Positions 35,175 to 43,933 of a stretch of 64,000 nucleotides of DNA are shown piece after piece. Location of the stretch: assembly GCF_004114695.1 (NCBI RefSeq), contig NZ_CP035310.1, positions 496,001 to 560,000 on the forward strand. Direction: 5' to 3'. The translations under genes and the position numbers were made by a program. The notes under the pieces are model-generated. The model had not been told where the DNA came from and ran no database searches. It saw only the letters and a list, made by a program, of their open reading frames with translations. The stretch comes from Erythrobacter sp. HKB08 (GTDB taxonomy: Bacteria; Pseudomonadota; Alphaproteobacteria; Sphingomonadales; Sphingomonadaceae). Within the stretch, counting starts at the first letter, position 1. Each line of letters starts with the position of its first letter.

Positions 35175-36079
35175 AAGCGGTAGCCGATCCGCAGGTCGAG
35201 ACGCGGCGCATCGGCATCGAAACGCATGTCGTTCGAGTTGCGGAACTCGTAACTCGCCTGCAAGCGCCCGTAGAGACCCCGGCTGCGCCCGTAGGCCAGG
35301 CCGATTTCGGGGGCGATCATCGTGTCGCGGCGCCTGTCCGCGGTCGGGTCGTCGGCAACGTAGCGTTCGTCATAGGTCCAGCGGCGGAATTCGACTTCCG
35401 GGCGCAGGCGCAGGTTCTTCGCGATCGGCACGCTGTAGCGCACGGCGGCGATCTGCCGGTCGTAGCTGCGGCGCACCGCGGTGCTGTCGATATTCTCGAC
35501 GCGGAAGTCGGCGCGAATCCAGTGCCAGCTGCCGAGCCGCCGATTGTACTGGGCATCGAAACGCCAGCCATTGCCGGTCGAGCGGGCGAGATCGTCATAT
35601 TCGCGTTCGCGGTACTGGGCGCGCAGGCGGACGCGGTTCTTGCGGTCCTCCCACTTTACTTCGGCCCGGACGCTGGTCTGGTCCGCCTCGCGCGATTCGA
35701 GCGTGACGATGTTTTCCGAGTGTCGCACTTCGACGGCGACCTCGACTTCGTCGGACAGCTCCTGGCGCAGGGTCAGGCCCGCTCCCACGCTTTCGCGGGT
35801 CGGGCGGGTATCGTCGGAATAATCGAAGATCGTCGCGTCGAGATCGAACTGGACGCTGGTGCGTCCGTTCTTCCAGGTGAAATCGGCCGAAGCGCTGGCG
35901 CCCACGCCGGAGCTTTCGACATCGGTGCCTTCGAACACGGCACGCTCGGCCTGGACTGCGCGAACGGATATGTCGCCCCCGACCTCGATGCCGTCCTTCG
36001 CCTGCGCTGCGTGCGGTACGGACAGCGCCGTGCCGATGGCGCACAGGGTCGTAAGCGCATGTTTTTTCAGGAAGGACAT
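35171..36079 (-). CDS. Outer-membrane beta-barrel protein
   Basis: A 302-residue protein. The start MSFLKKHAL at 36079 begins a signal peptide cleaved after AQA (about residue 27). The rest is made of alternating amphipathic strands (SVQFDLDATIFDYS, RVRLRAQYREREYDDL, LRLRPEVEFRRWTY) and ends in GYRF with a terminal phenylalanine, the recognition signal for the BAM complex. A barrel of about 12-16 strands is likely. The gene converges with the PgsB-like gene with a four-base overlap of stops, and its location suggests a role in passing the polymer through the outer membrane. No sequence evidence for the substrate exists. Confidence 0.75.
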   Translation of the reverse strand: MSFLKKHALTTLCAIGTALSVPHAAQAKDGIEVGGDISVRAVQAERAVFEGTDVESSGVGASASADFTWKNGRTSVQFDLDATIFDYSDDTRPTRESVGAGLTLRQELSDEVEVAVEVRHSENIVTLESREADQTSVRAEVKWEDRKNRVRLRAQYREREYDDLARSTGNGWRFDAQYNRRLGSWHWIRADFRVENIDSTAVRRSYDRQIAAVRYSVPIAKNLRLRPEVEFRRWTYDERYVADDPTADRRRDTMIAPEIGLAYGRSRGLYGRLQASYEFRNSNDMRFDADAPRLDLRIGYRF

Positions 36080-36083
36080 GGCG

Positions 36084-36839
36084 TCACGCCGCCTCCTCGA
36101 GCAGCGCGCGCGAACGTTCGAGCGCGTCCTGCAGGTTCTCCAGCGAAGCTTCGCGCAGGATGTCCACGCTCTCGCCAGCCGCATCGCTCAGTGCGTCCTC
36201 GCCGAACGCACCTGCCGTACCGGCGAGCTTGTGCAGGAGATCGCGGATGCGTGCGATCGTATCGGAAGCATGGTCGCGAGCGTCGGTCGCATCGCAGAGC
36301 AGGGCGAAGGTTTCCGCCTTGCGCAGTTCGTAGCGCATCTTGAGTGCAGCGCGCGGACCGGAAGGGCCGGTTTCGCTCGCAGGCTCGCTTTGCGGCGCCC
36401 AGGCGGCGACGGCTGCCGCCAGATCCGCGATCGAAACGGGCTTGGCGAGATAGGCCTGCATCCCGGAATCGGTGTAGGACTGGATCTCGGCCGGATTCAC
36501 GGCAGCGCTGACTGCGATGATCGGCAATTCCTGCTCGGTAATGCCTTCGGCGCGCAGGCGCTTGGCCAGTTCGACACCGCCGAGCACCGGCATGATCGCA
36601 TCGGCGAACAGCAGTGCGAAAGGCTTGCCGCGCTCGCGGGCGATACGGATGCGCTCGAGCGCCTCCAGCCCGTCGTCGGCAGTTTCGAGATCGATCCCGA
36701 CCCGCTGCGCCATGAGCGACATCAGCTCGCTCGCAATCGGGTTGTCTTCTGCCAGCAGCGCACGCGTGCGCGATGCCGCCCGGGCAGGGGCGACAGGCTG
36801 TGCGGGAGTGCCAGCATCAAGTGGGCGCGGTTGAGCCAT
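36084..36839 (-). CDS. Receiver-Hpt phosphorelay protein
   Basis: A 251-residue protein. Residues 25-148 are a receiver domain (Glu31-Asp32, phospho-acceptor Asp80 in LLFADAIMP, Lys133 in AYLAKPV). Residues 165-251 form an Hpt helix bundle with the phospho-histidine His203 in DLLHKLAGTAGAFG. Such proteins shuttle phosphate between a hybrid kinase and a receiver. It is followed by the beta-barrel gene after four bases. It may be the phosphate source or sink for the regulator at 26441-26812. A TTAACCAT CtrA-like half site lies 21 bases before the start. Confidence 0.85.
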   Translation of the reverse strand: MAQPRPLDAGTPAQPVAPARAASRTRALLAEDNPIASELMSLMAQRVGIDLETADDGLEALERIRIARERGKPFALLFADAIMPVLGGVELAKRLRAEGITEQELPIIAVSAAVNPAEIQSYTDSGMQAYLAKPVSIADLAAAVAAWAPQSEPASETGPSGPRAALKMRYELRKAETFALLCDATDARDHASDTIARIRDLLHKLAGTAGAFGEDALSDAAGESVDILREASLENLQDALERSRALLEEAA

Positions 36840-36859
36840 CGAGGCTCGTTTCGCAGCCC

Positions 36860-36867
36860 ATGGTTAA
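36860..36867 (-). promoter_or_regulatory. CtrA-like half site upstream of receiver-Hpt gene
   Basis: The minus strand reads TTAACCAT, the CtrA half-site consensus known from alphaproteobacteria, ending 21 bases before the start codon at 36839. CtrA itself is not in the window, so the site is a prediction. Confidence 0.4.
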
Positions 36868-36910
36868 TTTGTGCCTAAGAAATTCCCGGGCGGGGAAGAT
36901 TTACGCGAGC

Positions 36911-37879
36911 TTAGTCGCCCTTGGCGGGCTTCACGGTCCGCGTCTTCACGCGCTGGGTCTTTACCGGCTCGATCACGCGGCGGCGGGTCACTTCCTCGAC
37001 CTCGACTTCCTCGTAGACCGTTTCCGGCTCGGTCACATATTCGACCGTCTCGCGAACGATCGTCTTGCGCTCGACCGGGATCATCACCGGGACATACATC
37101 ACCGGCGCCGGGTAATAGGCATAGCCATAGGCGTAGGGATGGCCGTAGCCCTGGTGGCCATATCCGGCGAGGTAGCGGTCGAGGTAGTCCTCGCAATAAT
37201 CGCGCGCACCGCCCTCGCGGTCGGCACGATCGACCGCGGAGCCGATCGCTGCCCCGGCAAGTCCGCCGACGCCTGCACCGATGAGCGTTCCGGCGAGCCG
37301 GTCGCCATCGGCGATGCGATTGCCGATCAGCCCGCCCGCTGCTGCGCCGAGGACGCCGCCGATGATGTCGCCGTCGCCGCCGCGCTCCGAGGAACGATAG
37401 CGCGCACGGCAATCCTCGAGCCATGCATCGCGGTCGAACTGCATCGGCTGCGGCGGCATCGCGTGATGCGGCATCTGCTGGCCGTGAGCCATGTGCGGCG
37501 CGGGCATGCTGCGATGGCGGATGATCTCGTAATGCTCTTCGCGCTCATACCCGGCTTCGGGGGCGGTTTCGTACTCGACCTCATATTCATTATGCGCGGC
37601 GGTTTCGACTTCGGTCACGGTTTCATAGACCGGTTCCGCACGGCGCAGGGGGATCGCCTTGGGGGAGGGGAGCGGCTGGACCACCGGCGCAGGCTCGAAC
37701 ACCACTTCCGGCATGGGCGCAGGTTCGGCGACCGCTTCGACTACCGGTTCCGCAACGGCCTCTTCGACCGCGTATTCGTAGGTCCGATCTTCATAGGTCA
37801 TTTCCTGCGCGCTTGCGCTGGTCGCAAGAGCGGCGAGGCTGGCACCGACGGCGAGCGTCGAAATCCGGCGGGTGGTCAT
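36911..37879 (-). CDS. Glycine-zipper 2TM surface protein
   Basis: A 322-residue protein with a signal peptide (MTTRRISTLAV to SASAQ). Residues 25-150 are acidic and proline-rich with repeated VVEAVAEP-type units. A glycine-zipper pair stands at about 190-235 (GGVLGAAAGGLIGN and GTLIGAGVGGLAGAAIGS). A tyrosine- and glycine-rich stretch and repeated VE/EV strands close the protein. Such proteins are usually membrane-associated envelope components of unknown role. The start at 37879 is supported by AAGGGGA about six bases upstream; an in-frame upstream codon would spoil the signal peptide. Confidence 0.75.
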   Translation of the reverse strand: MTTRRISTLAVGASLAALATSASAQEMTYEDRTYEYAVEEAVAEPVVEAVAEPAPMPEVVFEPAPVVQPLPSPKAIPLRRAEPVYETVTEVETAAHNEYEVEYETAPEAGYEREEHYEIIRHRSMPAPHMAHGQQMPHHAMPPQPMQFDRDAWLEDCRARYRSSERGGDGDIIGGVLGAAAGGLIGNRIADGDRLAGTLIGAGVGGLAGAAIGSAVDRADREGGARDYCEDYLDRYLAGYGHQGYGHPYAYGYAYYPAPVMYVPVMIPVERKTIVRETVEYVTEPETVYEEVEVEEVTRRRVIEPVKTQRVKTRTVKPAKGD

Positions 37880-37996
37880 GCAATTTCCCCTTGAACATGC
37901 TGCACGCATTGCGCGCGTTAAGGGAAAATATACCAAGCGAGCGCGCAGAGTCCCCGCGCTTGGCGCGCAGTGTCCCGTTTCGGGGCGAACTCGCGA

Positions 37997-38479
37997 CTAA
38001 ATCGCGTTGGCGAGCCGCAGCGCGAGCGCTTCGACCCCGGCTGCATCTTCCTCGTCGAACCGCGCGAGTTCCGGGCTGTCGATGTCGATCACCGCGATCA
38101 CTTCGCCGTCGCGCTTGACCGGCACGACCACTTCCGAGCGGCTCGCGGCATCGCAGGCGATATGGCCGGGAAAGTCGTGCACGTCGCGCACCAGCTGGGT
38201 CTCGCCGGTCGAGGCCGCGGTGCCGCACACGCCGATGCCGAAGGGAATGCGGATGCAGGCCGGACGCCCGGCGAACGGGCCGAGCACGAGTTCGCCGTCG
38301 ACGACGCGGTAGAAACCCGCCCAGTTGATGCCGGGCAGGAACTCCCACATCAGCGCGGCGACATTGGCCATGTTGGCGACCGCGTCGCTTTCGCCATCGA
38401 CCAGAGCGCCGGCGGCATCGACCAGCTGGCGATAGCGTTCCGGCTTGGGAAGGTCCGCATCGGGTTTGAAATCGTACAT
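37997..38479 (-). CDS. msrC: Free methionine-(R)-sulfoxide reductase (GAF domain)
   Basis: A 160-residue single GAF domain. The three cysteines of fRMsr are present and correctly spaced: Cys75 (RPACIRIPF), Cys85 (GIGVCGTAA) and Cys109 (HIACDAASRSE). It reduces free L-methionine-(R)-sulfoxide with thioredoxin. The start MYDFKPDA at 38479 is chosen because the family begins there; an upstream frame adds about nine residues. Confidence 0.88.
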   Translation of the reverse strand: MYDFKPDADLPKPERYRQLVDAAGALVDGESDAVANMANVAALMWEFLPGINWAGFYRVVDGELVLGPFAGRPACIRIPFGIGVCGTAASTGETQLVRDVHDFPGHIACDAASRSEVVVPVKRDGEVIAVIDIDSPELARFDEEDAAGVEALALRLANAI

Positions 38480-38542
38480 GGCAGTCCATCTAGGGCGCTG
38501 CGCCATTGCCGCAAGCCCCGCTTGGCCCTATTCCTCGCGGCC

Positions 38543-40006
38543 ATGACCAGAACGCGCAAGATCATCCTCATCGTCCTCCTCGTCCTGTTCGGGCTCGGCC
38601 TCCTCGTCTGGTGGCTGCTCCAGGGCGATACGGCAGAGCTTTCCGTCGACGAGGTTTCGGGCACCGACCCGGTGCTTTCGGCCCCCGAGGGCGAGGCCAT
38701 CCCGACGGTGAATATCGCCGAGCCGATCGGCTGGCAGGCGGACGAAGTGCCGACGGTCGCCGAAGGCCTGGCCGTGACGCGTTTCGCCGACGGGCTCGAC
38801 CATCCGCGCGTCCTGCAGGCACTTCCCAACGGCGACATTCTCGTAACGCTGACCCGCGCGCCGAAGAAGGAAGGCGATGGCGGGATCACCGGCTGGATCG
38901 CCAACCTGCTGATGAGCCGTGCGGGCGCCGGCGGTGAATCGCCCAACCAGGTCGTGCTGCTGCGCGATGCGGACGGCGATGGCGCGGCCGAAGGGCGCTT
39001 CGTCCTGACCGAAGCGGTCGACAGCCCCTCGGGCATGGCGTGGCACGACGGCATGCTCTACGTCGCCAATCACGACAGCCTCGTCGCCTTTCCCTACGAA
39101 CCGGGTGCGACCGAAATCACCGCCGAGCCGCGCAAGCTGATGGACCTGCCGCCGGGCGGTGGCCACTGGATGCGCAATATCGAGATCAACCCGGCCGGAA
39201 CGAAGGTCTATGTCGCTGTCGGCTCGGTCTCGAACATCGGCGAGCAGGGTATGGAGATCGAGGAAGGCCGCGCGGCGATCCACGAATACGACATCGCGAG
39301 CGGCACTTCGCGCATCTACGGCGCGGGGCTGCGCAATCCCAACGGCCTTGCCTTCAACCCGTGGAGCGGAGAGCTCTGGACCACGGTGAACGAGCGCGAC
39401 ATGCTCGGCTCGGACCTTGTGCCCGATTACCTGACCAACGTTCCCGTCGGCGCGCAGTACGGATGGCCATGGGTTTATTATCGCGACAATATCGACGAGC
39501 GGGTCGACGGCCCGATCCCGACCTACGTCACCTCCTATGCGCGCAATCCCGAATATGCGCTCGGCCCGCATGTAGCGGCGCTTGGCCTCGTGTTCTCGCA
39601 GGCCGGTCACCGCATGGGCGAGGCGTTCTCGCAGGGCGCCTTCATCGCGCGGCACGGTTCGTGGAACCGCAAGCCCGCATCGGGCTACGACGTGGTCTAT
39701 GTCGCCTTCGACGAGCGCGGCAATCCGCAGGGCAAGCCGGTGCCGGTGCTGACCGACTTCCTCAACGGCAAGGGCGAGACGCGCGGACGGCCGACCTGGG
39801 TCGAGTGGGCAGCCGACGGCTCTCTGCTGGTGAGCGACGATACCGCCGGCATCATCTGGCGGGTGATCGCTCCGGGCGCGGCGCCGGGCGGCGAGATCGT
39901 GCGCCAGCGCTCGGAATCGATGCCGCCGCAACGCGAACTGCGCGGCGATCCCTCGGCGGCCTTCACCGACGATTTCGCGCGCGAAGTGCCGATGCCGATC
40001 AACTGA
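38543..40006 (+). CDS. PQQ-dependent sugar dehydrogenase-like (sorbosone dehydrogenase) protein
   Basis: A 487-residue protein with an N-terminal membrane anchor (6-26) and a six-bladed beta-propeller outside the cytoplasm. The blades show GLDHPRVLQALPNGDILV, GMAWHDGMLYVANHDSL, GLRNPNGLAFNPWSGELW and SRDDTAG-type LVSDDTAGIIWRV. The family (GSDH/L-sorbosone dehydrogenase) oxidises sugars with PQQ, but many annotated members have no proven activity, and no PQQ biosynthesis genes lie nearby. It ends three bases before the convergent DUF815 gene's stop. Confidence 0.82.
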   Translation: MTRTRKIILIVLLVLFGLGLLVWWLLQGDTAELSVDEVSGTDPVLSAPEGEAIPTVNIAEPIGWQADEVPTVAEGLAVTRFADGLDHPRVLQALPNGDILVTLTRAPKKEGDGGITGWIANLLMSRAGAGGESPNQVVLLRDADGDGAAEGRFVLTEAVDSPSGMAWHDGMLYVANHDSLVAFPYEPGATEITAEPRKLMDLPPGGGHWMRNIEINPAGTKVYVAVGSVSNIGEQGMEIEEGRAAIHEYDIASGTSRIYGAGLRNPNGLAFNPWSGELWTTVNERDMLGSDLVPDYLTNVPVGAQYGWPWVYYRDNIDERVDGPIPTYVTSYARNPEYALGPHVAALGLVFSQAGHRMGEAFSQGAFIARHGSWNRKPASGYDVVYVAFDERGNPQGKPVPVLTDFLNGKGETRGRPTWVEWAADGSLLVSDDTAGIIWRVIAPGAAPGGEIVRQRSESMPPQRELRGDPSAAFTDDFAREVPMPIN

Positions 40007-40783
40007 TCAGGGGTTCGCCAGCGCCTTCCCGGCGCGGCCGGCGATCTCGGTGATATATTGCCACGCCGTGCGCCCTGAGCGGGCGCCCCGCTGCGCGGCC
40101 CATTCGATCGCGTCACTCTCGCTCCAGTCGAGGCCGTAGCGCTCCGCATAGCCTGCAACGATGGCGAGATAGTCGTCCTGCGAGCACGCATGGAAGCCGA
40201 GCACGAGGCCGAAACGGTCGGCCAGCGCAAGCTCGTCGTCCGCCCGGTCGCGCGCGTGGCGCTGCTCGCCCGCGTCCATTTCGCGCGAGAGGATCGCGCG
40301 GTAGTTGCTCGTCACCGCAAGCCTGACATTGTCCGGCCGCGCCTCGATCCCGCCTTCTAGCAGGCTGCGCAACCGGCGCGGGCCTTCCATCGAGCCGGGT
40401 ACGAAGCCGAGATCGTCGACATAGACGAGGAAGCGGCGTTCAATTTGCGCGAGATCGCGAAAGAGCGCGGGCAGACCGTCGATCCGTTCTGCGGAAAGCT
40501 GGATCAGCGCGATATCGCCGATCGCGCGTTCCTGTACGTCGGCGACGACCGAGCGCACCAGCGCCGACTTGCCCATGCCGCGGCTACCCCACAGCAGCAT
40601 GTCGTGCGCGGCGACGCCCTTCGCATGCCGTTCGACATTGGCGAGGGTTGATGCCTTCTGCCGGTCGATACCGCGCATGAGGTCGAGCGGCGGTGCATCG
40701 ATCCGCTCGATGCCGCGCGTTTCGGAGCCGGCCCAGACATAGGCCGGGCTGTCCGACCAGCGCGAGGCATCGTCCCGCGCCAT
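40007..40783 (-). CDS. DUF815 family ATPase
   Basis: A 258-residue P-loop protein. Walker A is LLWGSRGMGKSALV and Walker B is RFLVYVDDLGF. YVWAGSETRGI, the SNYRAILSREM sensor-like segment and DRADDELALADRFGL are typical of DUF815. These AAA+ proteins have no established function. The gene follows the acyl-CoA dehydrogenase gene by five bases on the same strand. Confidence 0.85.
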   Translation of the reverse strand: MARDDASRWSDSPAYVWAGSETRGIERIDAPPLDLMRGIDRQKASTLANVERHAKGVAAHDMLLWGSRGMGKSALVRSVVADVQERAIGDIALIQLSAERIDGLPALFRDLAQIERRFLVYVDDLGFVPGSMEGPRRLRSLLEGGIEARPDNVRLAVTSNYRAILSREMDAGEQRHARDRADDELALADRFGLVLGFHACSQDDYLAIVAGYAERYGLDWSESDAIEWAAQRGARSGRTAWQYITEIAGRAGKALANP

Positions 40784-40788
40784 GGCTA

Positions 40789-42531
40789 TCAGCCTGCCAG
40801 CTGCTCGGCGTCGAGCGCGTAGAGCAAATCGGCCCCGCCGATCGCAGCGGCCTTCATGCCGAGCGCCTCGGGCACCACGTGGTCGAGGAAATAGCGCGTC
40901 GTGACCGGCTTGACCTTCGCCAGTGCCGGAGCCTCGCCGCCTTCGACCGCGCGCGCCTGGCGCAGCAACTGCCAGCCGGCGACCGCGATGGCCGACATGG
41001 CGGTGAAGGGCACGCTGCCCGCTAGGCGATCGTCGAGCGAACCCTCGTCGCGCATCCACTTGGCGATGGCCGCGCAGTCGCCGGCGAGCTGGAACAGCGC
41101 CGGCTCGTCCGCCGCGTCGCGCGCGATGTCTTCCATCAGCGCGGCATAGACCTCGCCATTCTCGAAACCGAGCTTGCGGGTGACGAGGTCGGCGGCCTGG
41201 ATACCGTTGGTGCCTTCGTAGATCGGCGCAATGCGCGCGTCGCGATAATGCTGCGCCGCGCCCGTTTCCTCGACGAAGCCCATGCCGCCGTGGACCTGCA
41301 CGCCGAGGCTCGCGACCTCGATGCCGGTGTCGGTGCCCCATGCCTTGATCATCGGCACAAGCACTTCGCCGCGGCGCTTGGCAGCTTCGTCGCCCAGCGT
41401 GCCGCGATCGACCTGGCCGGCGGTGTAGTAGAGCAGCGCGCGCGCACCTTCGGTCAGTGCCTTCATGCGCAGCACCATGCGGCGCACGTCGGGGTGCTCG
41501 ATGATCGAGACCGGCGTCTTGTCGGGCGCGCCCGCGCGGGCCGACTGGACGCGCTCCTTCGCGTAATACAGCGCCTGCTGCAGCGCGCGCTCGGCGATCT
41601 GGACGCCTTGGCTGCCGACATTGATGCGCGCATTGTTCATCATGGTGAACATCGCCATCAAGCCGCGGTTTTCCGCGCCGACCAGCTCGCCCACGCATTC
41701 GCCGTTGTCGCCATAGCTCATGACGCAGGTCGGCGAGGCGTTGATGCCGAGCTTGTGCTCGAGGCTGACGCAGCGCAGGTCGTTCTTCGGCCCGAGCGAG
41801 CCGTCCTCGTTCACATGGTACTTCGGCACCACGAAGAGCGAGATTCCCGCGCTGCCTTCCGGCGCACCCGGTAGGCGCGCGAGGACGAGGTGGATGATGT
41901 TCTTCGCCAGCTCGTGCTCGCCCCAGGTGATGTAGATCTTCTGGCCCTGGATCAGGTACTTGCCCGCATGCTCGCCATCTTCGATCGGAGTGGCGGTCGC
42001 GCGCAGGGCGCCGACGTCGCTGCCGGCCTGCGGCTCGGTCAGGTTCATCGTGCCCGACCATTCGCCGCTCACCAGCTTCGGCAGGTATTTCGACTGCTGC
42101 GCTTCGCTCCCGTGATGCTCCAGCGCCTCGATTGCGCCGACCGACAGCATCGGCAGCAGGGTGAAGGCCATGTTCGCCGTGCCGAGGTTCTCGATCACGT
42201 TGCAGGCGAGGGTGAAGGGCAGGCCCTGGCCGCCGAATTCGGTCGGCGAGGCGATCGCGTTCCAGCCCTGCTCGACATAATGCTCATAGGCTTCGGCGAA
42301 GCCGTCAGGCAGGCGCACGACGCCGTTTTCGAGCACCGCGCCTTCGAGGTCGCCGACGCGGTTGAGCGGGGCGAATTCGCCGGCGGCGAACTGGCCGACG
42401 CCTTCGACGATGGCTTCGACCATGTCCTCTTCGGCGGCGGCATAGCGCTCGCTCTCGGCAAGGTCGGCAATGCCTGCGTTGACGCGGATGGCGAGAAGCT
42501 GGTCGTTGGTGGCGGGCGAGAAGGGGGTCAC
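40789..42531 (-). CDS. Acyl-CoA dehydrogenase (DmdC-like, C-terminally extended)
   Basis: A 580-residue flavoprotein, longer than the usual 380-400. It has the FAD/acyl-CoA segments MNLTEPQAGSDVGAL, GQKIYITWGEH, NARINVGSQGVQIAERAL, the catalytic glutamate region RIAPIYEGTNGIQA, and an extra C-terminal helical domain of about 130 residues, as in the 3-methylmercaptopropionyl-CoA dehydrogenase (DmdC) group. The substrate could equally be a fatty acyl-CoA. It is divergent from tsaC with a 52-bp gap. Confidence 0.92.
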   Translation of the reverse strand: MTPFSPATNDQLLAIRVNAGIADLAESERYAAAEEDMVEAIVEGVGQFAAGEFAPLNRVGDLEGAVLENGVVRLPDGFAEAYEHYVEQGWNAIASPTEFGGQGLPFTLACNVIENLGTANMAFTLLPMLSVGAIEALEHHGSEAQQSKYLPKLVSGEWSGTMNLTEPQAGSDVGALRATATPIEDGEHAGKYLIQGQKIYITWGEHELAKNIIHLVLARLPGAPEGSAGISLFVVPKYHVNEDGSLGPKNDLRCVSLEHKLGINASPTCVMSYGDNGECVGELVGAENRGLMAMFTMMNNARINVGSQGVQIAERALQQALYYAKERVQSARAGAPDKTPVSIIEHPDVRRMVLRMKALTEGARALLYYTAGQVDRGTLGDEAAKRRGEVLVPMIKAWGTDTGIEVASLGVQVHGGMGFVEETGAAQHYRDARIAPIYEGTNGIQAADLVTRKLGFENGEVYAALMEDIARDAADEPALFQLAGDCAAIAKWMRDEGSLDDRLAGSVPFTAMSAIAVAGWQLLRQARAVEGGEAPALAKVKPVTTRYFLDHVVPEALGMKAAAIGGADLLYALDAEQLAG

Positions 42532-42583
42532 GGCTTTGTCGAGTCCTCTTGGCTTTGGGCTGCATCACCTATAGCTCGCAGGC

Positions 42584-43537
42584 ATGACGGGCAAGAACGC
42601 TACGGAAACGCTACGGGCGGACGCGGCGGGAATCGCGCATGCCGCGGCGATTCTCGAACGGGGCGGTCTTGTCGCGGTTCCGACCGAGACCGTCTACGGC
42701 CTCGCCGCCCGTGCCGACAGCGCAGAAGCGGTCGCGCGGATCTACGCCGCCAAGGGCCGACCGAGCTTCAATCCGCTGATCGTCCATGTCCGCGATGCAG
42801 AGCAGGCGCAGGCCTATGCGCAGTTCGATGAGGCGGCGAGCCTGCTGGCCGAGAACCACTGGCCGGGGCCGCTCACGCTCGTCCTCCCGCGCAAGAAGGA
42901 CGCAAACCTCGCACCCGCCGTCACTGCGGGATTGCCGACCATTGCGCTTCGCGCACCCGCGCATCCGGTGATGCATGAACTGCTCGGTGCGGTAGACTTC
43001 CCGCTCGCCGCGCCATCGGCCAATCGCAGCGGCTTCATCAGCCCGACCAGCGCTGCGCACGTCCTTGCCTCGCTCGACGGGCGGATCGATGCAGTGATCG
43101 ACGGCGGCGAAAGCGAGGCGGGGCTGGAATCGACCATCGTTGCGATCCGCGAGGGCGGCAAATGGGACGAACTGCGCCCCGGGCCATTCGATACGGCGGC
43201 GATGCACCGCTTCTACTACGACCGACCGCTCGATCCGGAAGCGCATCGCGGTGGGGTCGAAGCACCGGGGCAATTGTCGAGCCACTACGCGCCCGGAAAG
43301 CCCGTCCGGCTCGAAGCGAGCGAGGCTCGCAACGGTGAATTCATGATCGGCTTCGGAGATGTCGCGGGCGACTGCACGCTCTCGTCATCGGGCGACCTGA
43401 CCGAGGCGGCCGCCTCGCTCTATCGCTGTCTCCACGAGGCTGCTGTCTCGCAGCAGCCCGAGATTGCCGTCGCACCGATCCCGAACGAGGGCATCGGCAA
43501 GGCGATTAACGACCGCCTGCGCCGTGCTGCGGCCTAG
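42584..43537 (+). CDS. L-threonylcarbamoyladenylate synthase, long Sua5 form
   Basis: A 317-residue YrdC/Sua5 protein. Residues 15-205 are the YrdC domain (VAVPTETVYGLAARAD, KGRPSFNPLIVHV, APSANRSGFISPTSA), followed by the Sua5 C-terminal domain (about 230-317, after APGQLSSHYAPGKP). It makes threonylcarbamoyl-AMP from threonine, bicarbonate and ATP, the first step of t6A37 tRNA modification. The start at 42584 is the first ATG in the frame and fits the family. Confidence 0.93.
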   Translation: MTGKNATETLRADAAGIAHAAAILERGGLVAVPTETVYGLAARADSAEAVARIYAAKGRPSFNPLIVHVRDAEQAQAYAQFDEAASLLAENHWPGPLTLVLPRKKDANLAPAVTAGLPTIALRAPAHPVMHELLGAVDFPLAAPSANRSGFISPTSAAHVLASLDGRIDAVIDGGESEAGLESTIVAIREGGKWDELRPGPFDTAAMHRFYYDRPLDPEAHRGGVEAPGQLSSHYAPGKPVRLEASEARNGEFMIGFGDVAGDCTLSSSGDLTEAAASLYRCLHEAAVSQQPEIAVAPIPNEGIGKAINDRLRRAAA

Positions 43538-43546
43538 CGCTTCGCA

Positions 43547-43879
43547 TCAGTCGTCGACCGGTTCGACCGGGATCGTCGGGATGAGCTCCTCGATTTCGGC
43601 ATAGGTCTCGCGAGCGTCTTCGCAGGCGTCCTCGTCGCCATCGAGGCAATCTTCGCGCTGCTTGGCATATTCGCGTTCCAGCTTGCCGAGCCGTTCTTCG
43701 CGCTTGCGGATTTCGCGCCCGCGCTTCTCGTCCGCTTCGGACTGGCTGGTCGTCGCCAGGTCGACCGCCTTGCCCGCAACCCGGACCGGCGCAGTCGCCA
43801 CGTCGAACGCGGTCTTGGCGATGCACCCGCTGAGGAACATGCTCGATGAAACCAGTACCGAAACGAAAATGCCGCGCAT
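43547..43879 (-). CDS. Small lipoprotein with charged coiled-coil
   Basis: A 110-residue protein. MRGIFVSVLVSSSMFLSGCIA is a lipoprotein signal with the lipobox LSGC at Cys21. A stretch of high charge (DEKRGREIRKREERLGKLERE) predicts a short helix and coiled-coil. The start 43879 is preferred over 43903 because GGAGGG lies seven bases upstream. Function unknown; it stands near two DUF2807 genes on the same strand. Confidence 0.7.
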   Translation of the reverse strand: MRGIFVSVLVSSSMFLSGCIAKTAFDVATAPVRVAGKAVDLATTSQSEADEKRGREIRKREERLGKLEREYAKQREDCLDGDEDACEDARETYAEIEELIPTIPVEPVDD

Positions 43880-43933
43880 GGACGATCCCTCCATGCGCGG
43901 CACTATAGGCGCGGTTTCTGGCGCGTCGATGAA

